Below the pieces are notes generated by a model. The model made no database searches, had not been told where the DNA came from, and worked only from the letters and a program-made list of their open reading frames with translations. 64,000 nucleotides of DNA from Chryseobacterium sp. HSC-36S06. Its GTDB lineage: Bacteria > Bacteroidota > Bacteroidia > Flavobacteriales > Weeksellaceae. Within the stretch, counting starts at the first letter, position 1. Each line of letters starts with the position of its first letter. The stretch lies in contig NZ_JALJZX010000002.1 in NCBI RefSeq assembly GCF_024171485.1, positions 558,001 to 622,000 on the forward strand, read 5' to 3'. Shown here piece by piece: positions 57,163 to 64,000 of this stretch. Position numbers and translations under genes: made by a program.

Positions 57163-59973
57163 TTATTTCTCTTCAATTGCTGCCTGCGCGGCTGCCAATC
57201 TCGCAATCGGTACGCGGAACGGTGAGCAGCTTACATAATCCAAACCAAGTCGGTGGCAGAATTTCACGGATTCCGGGTCACCGCCATGCTCACCGCAAAT
57301 TCCGACTTTCAGTTTAGGTTTTTCGGATCTTCCTTTTTCTACCCCAATTTTAATAAGTTCCCCAACACCGCTCTGGTCAATGGAAACGAATGGATCTTCA
57401 GGAAGCAGTTTCAAATCAAGATATTTAGGTAAGAATCCACCGATATCATCTCTGGAGAATCCAAAAGACATTTGGGTGAGGTCATTGGTTCCGAAGCTGA
57501 AGAAATCTGCCACTGTTGCAAGAGAATCCCCTTTCAATGCTGCACGCGGAGTTTCTATCATTGTTCCATAAAGGAAAGCGATTTCTTTCACGTTCAGATC
57601 TTCTTTAACTTCATCATATACTCGATCTACGATTTCTTTCTGGTGACGCAATTCATGACGTCCCATTACTACCGGAATCATGATTTCCGGGAAGGCTGGT
57701 TTACCTTCTTTCTGAAGTTCGGCCGCGGATTCCAGGATTGCACGGACCTGCATTTCTGTTATTTCAGGATAGGAAACTCCCAGACGTACACCGCGGTGGC
57801 CCAGCATTGGGTTATTTTCGTGAAGAGCGAGAATTCTTCGGTTCAGAACACTCATTCTTACTCCAAGCTCGCGGCTCAGTTCCTGTAATTTTTCTTTGTC
57901 GTGAGGAACAAATTCGTGTAAAGGCGGATCCAGCAGACGGATGGTTACCGGATTTCCTTTCATCACCTCCAAAGTGGCCTTGATGTCTTTCTTAACAAAT
58001 TTGAAGAGCTCATCCAGCGCAGATTTTCTTTCGGCAACTGTGGTACTCATGATCATTTTTCTGAGGAGGAATAAAGGTTTTTCACTTCCTTCACCGTAGA
58101 ACATATGCTCGGTACGGAACAGCCCGATTCCTTCTGCACCGAAGTAGGCTGCCTGCTGCGCGTCTTTTGGTGTATCGGCATTGGTTCTTACGCCTAATTT
58201 TTTAGCTTTATCCACCAAGGTCATCAGGACTTTATAAGATGCATTCTGATTAAGATCGGTATTTGAAAGTTCTAAAACACCTTCGTATGCAAGACCTGTG
58301 GTTCCGTTCAGGGTAAGCCATTCGCCTTCATGAATTTTTTTGCCTGTATTGGTCACAAAATATTTTTCTTTTTCGTGAATTTCGATGTCGGAGCAACCTA
58401 CGATACAGCATTTACCCCAACCTCTTGCCACTAAAGCAGCATGGGAAGTCATACCTCCTTTTGTGGTAAGGATTGCCTGGGATTTATGCATACCATCAAC
58501 ATCCTCCGGAGAGGTTTCTTCACGTACGAGAATAACTTTTTCGCCTTTCAGTCCCCATTCCACTGCTTCTTCAGAAGAGAAGATCACGCGTCCTGTGGCA
58601 CCACCCGGGCCGGCTGGAAGTCCTTTTGCAATCGGCTTGTTTTTCTTTTCTTCTTCGGGATCGATCATCGGTAAAAGAAGTTCAATCAACTGATTCGGAC
58701 CTACGCGCATCACGGCTGTATCTGCATCGATGAGTTTTTCTCTGTACATATCAGCCGCCATTTTTACTGCAGCTACACCATTACGTTTTCCGACGCGGCA
58801 CTGAAGCATATACAATATACCCTTCTCAATGGTAAATTCTATATCCTGCATGTCTTTGTAATGTTTTTCAAGACGTTTCTGGATTGCATTCAGCTCTTTA
58901 TACTGCTTCGGCATTAACTTTTCTAAACTTGTAAGGTCTTTGGAATGATCGTTTTTGGAGGAGTCATTAATCGGCGCCGGAGTACGGATTCCCGCTACCA
59001 CGTCTTCACCCTGTGCATTCACTAAATATTCGCCGTAGAAATGGTTGTCGCCGTTGCCCGGATTTCTTGTAAATGCCACCCCTGTACAGCTGCTGTCGCC
59101 CATATTTCCGAAAACCATTGCCTGCACATTCACTGCAGTTCCCCACGCATCAGGAATTCTCTCGATTTTGCGGTATTCGATGGCCCGTTTACCGTTCCAG
59201 GACGCGAATACTGCACCTACGCCACCCATGAGTTGATCCCATGGATCTTCAGGGAACTCGACTTTTAAATGTTTTTTAGTTAAAGCTTTAAATTCCTTAA
59301 CCAGTTTTTTCAGATCTTCTGCAGAAATTTCGGTATCAAGTTCTACGCCCCTTTCCTTTTTAAGTTCACCTAATCTTTCATCCATAATTTTACGGATGCC
59401 TTTTCCTTTGGCAGGTTCCATTCCGCCTGCTTTTTCAATCACCACATCGGCATACATCATTACGAGTCTTCTGTAGGCATCATAAGCGAATCTCTCGTCG
59501 CCAGTTACCTGAATCAAACCTTTTACGGTCTCATCATTAAGTCCGATATTAAGCACAGTGTCCATCATTCCGGGCATTGATCTTCTGGCACCGGAACGTA
59601 CAGACATCAACAGCGGATCTTTTACATCACCGAATTTCTTACCCATTAATGTTTCTACCTCTGCCAGAGCATCTTTGATCTGTTTTTCCAGATGAGCGGG
59701 ATACGTTCTATTATTATCATAGAAATACGTACATACTTCTGTAGTTACCGTAAATCCAGGCGGAACAGGAAGTTTGAGGTCGGGGTGGCCGGCCATTTCA
59801 GCAAGGTTAGCGCCCTTACCGCCGAGAAGGTTCTTCATCGATTCATTTCCGTCTGCCTTTCCTCCTCCGAACGAATAAACGTATTTTTCTGAAAGAGGAT
59901 TTATAATGGATCCGTTTGCTTTTGCTCCGTGTTCGGAATACACCTGGTGTTCTGCTTTGGCTTTAGTAGTCAT
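57163..59973 (-). CDS. ppdK: pyruvate, phosphate dikinase
   Basis: Interconverts pyruvate + ATP + Pi and PEP + AMP + PPi. The 936 aa carry the ATP-grasp domain (about 30-390: GGKGANLAEMAG), the swivelling phosphohistidine domain with H511 in GGMTSHAALVARGWGKCC, and the PEP-binding barrel with FGTNDLTQM and C893 in ICGEHGGDP. It is longer than many bacterial enzymes because of an N-terminal extension of about 20 aa. It may run in either direction, and PPi removal by the membrane pyrophosphatase nearby would favour PEP formation. Confidence 0.96.
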   Translation of the reverse strand: MTTKAKAEHQVYSEHGAKANGSIINPLSEKYVYSFGGGKADGNESMKNLLGGKGANLAEMAGHPDLKLPVPPGFTVTTEVCTYFYDNNRTYPAHLEKQIKDALAEVETLMGKKFGDVKDPLLMSVRSGARRSMPGMMDTVLNIGLNDETVKGLIQVTGDERFAYDAYRRLVMMYADVVIEKAGGMEPAKGKGIRKIMDERLGELKKERGVELDTEISAEDLKKLVKEFKALTKKHLKVEFPEDPWDQLMGGVGAVFASWNGKRAIEYRKIERIPDAWGTAVNVQAMVFGNMGDSSCTGVAFTRNPGNGDNHFYGEYLVNAQGEDVVAGIRTPAPINDSSKNDHSKDLTSLEKLMPKQYKELNAIQKRLEKHYKDMQDIEFTIEKGILYMLQCRVGKRNGVAAVKMAADMYREKLIDADTAVMRVGPNQLIELLLPMIDPEEEKKNKPIAKGLPAGPGGATGRVIFSSEEAVEWGLKGEKVILVREETSPEDVDGMHKSQAILTTKGGMTSHAALVARGWGKCCIVGCSDIEIHEKEKYFVTNTGKKIHEGEWLTLNGTTGLAYEGVLELSNTDLNQNASYKVLMTLVDKAKKLGVRTNADTPKDAQQAAYFGAEGIGLFRTEHMFYGEGSEKPLFLLRKMIMSTTVAERKSALDELFKFVKKDIKATLEVMKGNPVTIRLLDPPLHEFVPHDKEKLQELSRELGVRMSVLNRRILALHENNPMLGHRGVRLGVSYPEITEMQVRAILESAAELQKEGKPAFPEIMIPVVMGRHELRHQKEIVDRVYDEVKEDLNVKEIAFLYGTMIETPRAALKGDSLATVADFFSFGTNDLTQMSFGFSRDDIGGFLPKYLDLKLLPEDPFVSIDQSGVGELIKIGVEKGRSEKPKLKVGICGEHGGDPESVKFCHRLGLDYVSCSPFRVPIARLAAAQAAIEEK

Positions 59974-60168
59974 TTTATGTTGATTTTTAGTTACTTCCTT
60001 TTAAAAACACAAGTAAATTTACGCAGAACCATAACTTAATAATTAAATATAAAAGTGACAATTATCAACATTGACAAATTTCATATCCGGATAAAACTCA
60101 TGACGATGAAATAATCAAATTTTTGTTGCAGTCATATTCATTTAAAATGTAAGAATAAAGAATTGCAT
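59974..60168. other. intergenic region between ppdK and a small lipoprotein gene
   Basis: AT-rich. On the minus strand a TAAATTTA near-consensus box lies upstream of ppdK. On the plus strand CATTTTTG (60169-60176) may serve the gene at 60210. Nothing else recognised. Confidence 0.4.
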
Positions 60169-60209
60169 CATTTTTGCACCGCTCCATCCCAACATTAAAG
60201 ATTATCACT

Positions 60210-60392
60210 ATGAAAAAATTATTGGCTCTTGCCCTTTTAGGAACCTTATCATTTATAAGTTGTGCTCAGAAAGAGGAAAAACGCGAAGAATACAAAGAAG
60301 AACACAGTGCAGATGAAAGAAGAAATGCCGGGGTAGATTCCGCGGCATTTGAAAACGAGTCACAGAAAGAAGACTCGCTGAGAGTAGATTAA
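60210..60392 (+). CDS. very small charged lipoprotein
   Basis: The 60 aa protein has an SPase II signal (GTLSFISC). The mature peptide is about 40 residues of almost only charged and small residues (KEEKREEYKEEHSADERR...SQKEDSLRVD), so it is probably disordered. The ATG at 60210 is the first after a -7-like box. The frame upstream begins at a TTG inside that box. A strong terminator follows. Function unknown. Confidence 0.65.
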   Translation: MKKLLALALLGTLSFISCAQKEEKREEYKEEHSADERRNAGVDSAAFENESQKEDSLRVD

Positions 60393-60420
60393 AAAAAATG
60401 CGTCGTTGGACGCATTTTCT
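60391..60420. terminator. bidirectional terminator
   Basis: Ten-bp stem AAAATGCGTC/GACGCATTTT, loop GTTG, flanked by A-run and T-run. Confidence 0.85.
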
Positions 60421-60422
60421 TT

Positions 60423-61445
60423 TTAATAGTTAAAGAGTACAGAACCCCAGGTAAAACCGCTCCCGAAAGCGGAAAGCAGTACAAGGTCTCCCCTTTTGAT
60501 TTTTCCCTGCTCTATCGCCTCGCTAAGCGCGATGGGGATAGATGCTGCAGTAGTATTGCCATATTTCTGAATATTATTGAAAACTTTATCTTCCGGAATA
60601 CCCATTTTCTGCTGCACAAACTGAGCAATCCTAAGATTGGCCTGGTGCGGAATAAACATATCTAAATCATCGATGCTTTTTCCGGCAGATTCAAGTGCTT
60701 CCTTCATGGTTTCCGGGAATCTGGTAACGGCGTGTTTAAATACGAAGTTTCCGTTCATTACCGGGTAAATTTCAGCATCGGTAACATTTTCCGGCTCGAG
60801 ACGCATCCTATCGCTCCAGCCGTATTTTGATCCCGGAAATTTCGTACAAAGCTCATCTGCATATTTACCTTCGGAATGCATATTTGTACTTAAAATATCA
60901 CCGGCGCTGTCTTCTTCGGTTGCAGATAAAATCACTGCTCCAGCACCATCACCGAAAATTACAGAAACACCTCTTCCGGCATCAGAAAAATCAAGTCCGA
61001 ATGAATGAATCTCAGCTCCTACGACAAGAATATTTTTATATGTTTTTGACTTAATAAAGGCGTTGGCCACACTCATCGCGTACATAAAACCCGAACACTG
61101 GTTTCTTACATCCAAGGCTCCAATGGTATTGCAACCAAGCATTTCCTGAAGTAAAACTCCACAACCGGGAAAATAATAATCCGGTGAAAGCGTGGCAAAA
61201 ACGATGTAGTCGATATCTTTTGCTGTTAGACCTGCCATTTTCAGCGCTTTTTCGGATGCTTTAAATGCTAAAAACGCGGTGGTTTCATCAGCATCATTTC
61301 TGTTTTTGCGGTGGTGGCGTTCTTTTATGCCTGTTCTCTCGGTAATCCATTCGTCATTGGTGGTCATCAGTTTCGAAAGATCATCGTTGGTTACCACATT
61401 TTCCGGAACATAATGCCCTATACCTTTAATTGTACTTTTTATCAT
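60423..61445 (-). CDS. fabH: beta-ketoacyl-ACP synthase III
   Basis: Starts fatty-acid synthesis by condensing an acyl-CoA primer with malonyl-ACP. The 340 aa thiolase fold has C117 in NQCSGFMYAM, the His of IPHQANLRI near residue 249 and the Asn of YGNTTAAS. The N-terminal RTGIKERH motif is typical. Branched primers are likely in this lineage, though the sequence alone does not show it. It is not linked to plsX or rpmF here. The -7 box TATCTTTG is at 61463-61470 (minus). Confidence 0.95.
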   Translation of the reverse strand: MIKSTIKGIGHYVPENVVTNDDLSKLMTTNDEWITERTGIKERHHRKNRNDADETTAFLAFKASEKALKMAGLTAKDIDYIVFATLSPDYYFPGCGVLLQEMLGCNTIGALDVRNQCSGFMYAMSVANAFIKSKTYKNILVVGAEIHSFGLDFSDAGRGVSVIFGDGAGAVILSATEEDSAGDILSTNMHSEGKYADELCTKFPGSKYGWSDRMRLEPENVTDAEIYPVMNGNFVFKHAVTRFPETMKEALESAGKSIDDLDMFIPHQANLRIAQFVQQKMGIPEDKVFNNIQKYGNTTAASIPIALSEAIEQGKIKRGDLVLLSAFGSGFTWGSVLFNY

Positions 61446-61462
61446 GGAGATTTAAATTTCTA

Positions 61463-61470
61463 CAAAGATA
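61463..61470 (-). promoter_or_regulatory. -7 box (TATCTTTG) of fabH
   Basis: Perfect reverse-strand box, 17 nt before the fabH start. Confidence 0.6.
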
Positions 61471-61520
61471 ATTTTAATTTAAAGAATTTGAAATCTTTAA
61501 TGCCACCTGAAAAATATCAT

Positions 61521-61528
61521 TAAATTTG
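61521..61528 (+). promoter_or_regulatory. -7 box (TAAATTTG) of the CorA gene
   Basis: Perfect box only 4 nt before the ATG at 61533, so the mRNA may begin at or next to the start codon. Confidence 0.55.
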
Positions 61529-61532
61529 TCGG

Positions 61533-62435
61533 ATGCCAATTGAAATCATTTACCGGAACCACCACTGCGAGTGGATTGATGTGGAGGCTCCGACTCAGGA
61601 AGATCTCGATTTTCTCCACGAAAGATACGAAATCAATACCCTGCTGTTAGAAGACACCATTGATCCGAATCACCTGCCGAAATTTGAGCAGGACAATGCT
61701 GCGAAATTCTTCCTGATGCGCGAAAATACGGAACTGGAGCGCACGAGTCTGAACACCATAAGTGACATTTCAACCAAACTCGGCATCTTTCTGTTTCAGA
61801 ATATCATCATCACGGTTCACCGTATGAAGAACAGGAGTATCTATGAATTTAAGAAAGAGGTTCTTCTCCCTGAAAATAAAGAAATAACCACCGATGCTAT
61901 TGCGCTGAAACTTGCTTTGAAAGTGATGAAATCCTTTGATGATGAATCGCAGAACCTTATGGAAACGATGGATAATGTTGAGAACGAAATTTTCCTGAAA
62001 AACACCAACAACTCCAACCAAATACGCCGACTTTACAAATTAAAAAGAAAATCGGGCCTCAATGCGCGAATCCTGAATATGTCTGCAGACTGGATTGATA
62101 AATTCAAGACCCTGCACCTTAATGATGCGGAAGTGACAGATCTGAAGGACAAACATAAAGATGTTATCGCCGATTTTGAACACCTGAATGCGCAGGTAAC
62201 CAACCTGATTTCGATGTTTCTTGCTATGAGCGACCAGAAAGCGAATCAGGTGATGAAAGTTCTGGCGATCTATTCGATGTATTTCTTTCCGATCACTTTT
62301 ATTGCCGGAATTTATGGAATGAATTTCGAGAATATGCCTGAGCTCAGACAACCTGCCGGCTATTTTTTCACTTTAGGATTAATGGCCTTTATTTCTCTTC
62401 TGACTTTTATTTATGTAAGAAGAAAACGGTGGTAA
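61533..62435 (+). CDS. corA: CorA-family Mg2+ (divalent cation) transporter
   Basis: The 300 aa protein has a cytoplasmic alpha/beta domain (about 1-130), a long stalk helix (about 150-240) and two C-terminal membrane helices. The GMN selectivity motif (GIYGMNFENMPEL) lies between them and a Lys/Arg-rich tail (YVRRKRW) follows. It forms pentamers in known relatives and carries Mg2+ or Co2+. Placement of the start so close to the -7 box suggests a leaderless transcript. Confidence 0.92.
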   Translation: MPIEIIYRNHHCEWIDVEAPTQEDLDFLHERYEINTLLLEDTIDPNHLPKFEQDNAAKFFLMRENTELERTSLNTISDISTKLGIFLFQNIIITVHRMKNRSIYEFKKEVLLPENKEITTDAIALKLALKVMKSFDDESQNLMETMDNVENEIFLKNTNNSNQIRRLYKLKRKSGLNARILNMSADWIDKFKTLHLNDAEVTDLKDKHKDVIADFEHLNAQVTNLISMFLAMSDQKANQVMKVLAIYSMYFFPITFIAGIYGMNFENMPELRQPAGYFFTLGLMAFISLLTFIYVRRKRW

Positions 62436-62470
62436 CTTCTTAAATTGTTGTGCGAACATTATTAAACAAA

Positions 62471-62496
62471 AAATCCCGGCTTTTCAGTCGGGATTT
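62471..62496. terminator. bidirectional terminator
   Basis: Eight-bp stem AAATCCCG/CGGGATTT, 10-nt loop, between convergent genes. Confidence 0.8.
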
Positions 62497-62513
62497 ATTA
62501 TTTGATTATTTTT

Positions 62514-64000
62514 TTAGAAGCTAAGCACTCTTACATCAATTCTTCTGTTTTGTGCTTTACATTCATCGGTATCATTGGCTTCACACATTGGAAAAAGCGG
62601 GCCGTAACCTTCTGCTTCGATTCGGTCACCTGAAATCCCCATTTCGAGTAATTTCAGTTTTGCCGTTTGGGCGCGGAGGTTCGAAAGTTTCATATTGCTG
62701 TCCGCATTTCCGGTATCATCAGTATAACCTCCTAATTTTACTCTTAAAGTAGGATAAGCATTCATGATTTCAGCCAGGTTTGTCAACAGAGCTTCTGAAC
62801 CCGGCTTTAAATCGCTGCTGCCGCTTTGGAAATGTAGATTTTCAATGGTGAACCAGGTGTTCGGATCCAAAAGTGCCTGATCTTTAAGTTTAATTCCGTT
62901 ATATAGCGCATAAAGCTGGCTGTTCTGCCCCATTAAGATGGATTTATCGGTTAGTTTCACTTCCTGAACATTTCCGGTGTCATATACATAATCACCATCA
63001 GCATTTAAACCGCCTTGTACCATCTGCGCGGTAGCAGAAGTCCCGGCATCCATACCCGGAGCCTCAGCTGCAACAGTAGTAACTCCCATCATTTTATTGA
63101 GAGATTCCAGTTTTTCTCTTCTGTTATTTTCAATTTTATCTTTGTGCATAATGGCCAAAGTAGGTGCAATCACCAATGAAACGATGGACATTAACTTAAT
63201 CAGAATGTTCATTGAAGGACCGGAAGTATCTTTGAAAGGATCGCCTACTGTATCTCCCGTTACAGAAGCTTTGTGCGGCTCGGAACCTTTGTAGAAAGTT
63301 TTCCCGTTGATATCCACACCTTTTTCAAAAGATTTTTTAGCATTATCCCACGCACCTCCGGCATTGTTCTGAAACATTCCCATCAGTACACCTGAAACCG
63401 TAGCGCCTGCAAGAAATCCTCCTAACACCTCAGGTCCAAAAATAAATCCAACTAAAAGCGGAGACACCAAAGCAATCGCTCCTGGAAGCAACATTTTTCT
63501 GATTGAGGCATCCGTAGAAATCGCTACACACTTTTCATATTCCGGAGTTGCTTTACCTTCCAGAATTCCCGGAATTTCGCGAAACTGCCGGCGAACTTCC
63601 TCTACCATCGCCATTGCAGCTTCTCCCACTGCTTTGATTGCTAATGAAGAGAATATGAATGGAATCATCGCTCCTACGAATAAACCTGCCAATACATCGG
63701 CTCTGTAAATATCAATTCCGTCAATTCCTGCAATTCCCACGAACGCTGCAAATAACGCAAGCGCTGTTAAGGCCGCTGAAGCAATTGCAAAACCTTTACC
63801 TGTGGCTGCTGTAGTATTACCTACTGCATCTAAAATATCTGTTTTTTCACGAACTTCTTTCGGTAATTCGCTCATCTCTGCAATTCCGCCTGCGTTATCG
63901 GCAATCGGTCCGAAAGCGTCAATCGCCAACTGCATGGCAGTAGTAGCCATCATTCCGGCTGCAGCAATTGCTACACCGTATAATCCTGCACAAAGATAAG
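62514..64000 (-). CDS. hppA: membrane pyrophosphatase (hppA type) with C-terminal OmpA domain, 5' end outside window
   Basis: The frame is open to the window edge ([17 protein letters not shown] precedes the first internal Met), so about 495 C-terminal residues are visible. The first 270 or so are the C-terminal half of an ion-pumping membrane pyrophosphatase: [29 protein letters not shown] (Ala at the K+-dependence site, so probably K+-dependent), [39 protein letters not shown]. After the last helix comes a charged helix ([15 protein letters not shown]), a linker, and an OmpA-type peptidoglycan-binding domain (about the last 120 aa: [34 protein letters not shown]). Confidence 0.93.
   Translation of the reverse strand, partial: YLCAGLYGVAIAAAGMMATTAMQLAIDAFGPIADNAGGIAEMSELPKEVREKTDILDAVGNTTAATGKGFAIASAALTALALFAAFVGIAGIDGIDIYRADVLAGLFVGAMIPFIFSSLAIKAVGEAAMAMVEEVRRQFREIPGILEGKATPEYEKCVAISTDASIRKMLLPGAIALVSPLLVGFIFGPEVLGGFLAGATVSGVLMGMFQNNAGGAWDNAKKSFEKGVDINGKTFYKGSEPHKASVTGDTVGDPFKDTSGPSMNILIKLMSIVSLVIAPTLAIMHKDKIENNRREKLESLNKMMGVTTVAAEAPGMDAGTSATAQMVQGGLNADGDYVYDTGNVQEVKLTDKSILMGQNSQLYALYNGIKLKDQALLDPNTWFTIENLHFQSGSSDLKPGSEALLTNLAEIMNAYPTLRVKLGGYTDDTGNADSNMKLSNLRAQTAKLKLLEMGISGDRIEAEGYGPLFPMCEANDTDECKAQNRRIDVRVLSF

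Overview
The window is a chromosomal segment from a member of the Bacteroidota, most likely family Weeksellaceae (Chryseobacterium/Kaistella/Epilithonimonas group). Evidence for this is the AT-rich sequence, the lack of Shine-Dalgarno sites, more than twenty copies of the Bacteroidota -7 promoter box TAnnTTTG just upstream of genes, a SusC/SusD pair, type IX secretion (Por) sorting domains, a GldI-like lipoprotein, and many short SPase II lipoproteins. I see no rRNA, tRNA, CRISPR array, prophage or insertion sequence. The genus is an inference from gene content.

Layout. 0-9.6 kb: housekeeping genes (gpmI, acyl-ACP desaturase, HAD phosphatase, map, a methyltransferase, era, a DoxX protein, an S9 peptidase). 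9.7-10.8 kb: two tandem paralogous lipoproteins. 10.9-22.2 kb: a polysaccharide utilization locus, susC-susD-GH30-acetylesterase-GH30 on the minus strand, divergent from a sugar MFS transporter and a Nudix-type regulator. Inverted repeats overlap both divergent promoters. 22.2-45.3 kb: mixed core genes (glutaryl-CoA dehydrogenase, an AddB/RecB-like nuclease, rsmG, aspartate aminotransferase, Nif3, a voltage-gated K+ channel, a dual cyclophilin/FKBP lipoprotein with a GldI-like partner, ilvE, mnmD, S1/P1 nuclease, M42 peptidase, rpe, ndk). A likely operon dnaX-DAHP synthase/chorismate mutase-Fic-rsgA follows. A candidate small RNA lies between ndk and rsgA.

45.3-52.3 kb is the accessory part. 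About 1.2 kb of non-coding, repeat-rich DNA is followed by seven small lipoprotein, secreted or membrane genes. Four of these have related upstream sequences that carry a shared promoter element, and two encode DUF6624-type proteins. 52.4-57.1 kb holds a cyanophycin locus: synthetase, cyanophycinase and an isoaspartyl peptidase. Together they could store and recover nitrogen as a polymer of Asp and Arg. 57.2-64 kb has ppdK, a small lipoprotein, fabH, a CorA transporter and the 3' part of a membrane pyrophosphatase that carries a C-terminal OmpA-type peptidoglycan-binding domain. With ppdK and the pyrophosphatase close together, pyrophosphate-linked energy metabolism may matter in this organism.

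The points most worth a second look are the pyrophosphatase-OmpA fusion, the dnaX gene split by a -1 frameshift exactly at a run of ten A residues, the candidate small RNA near 40.7 kb, the shared upstream elements of the 46-52 kb island, an 11-bp-period array at 46.4 kb, and the putative operators of the sugar locus.
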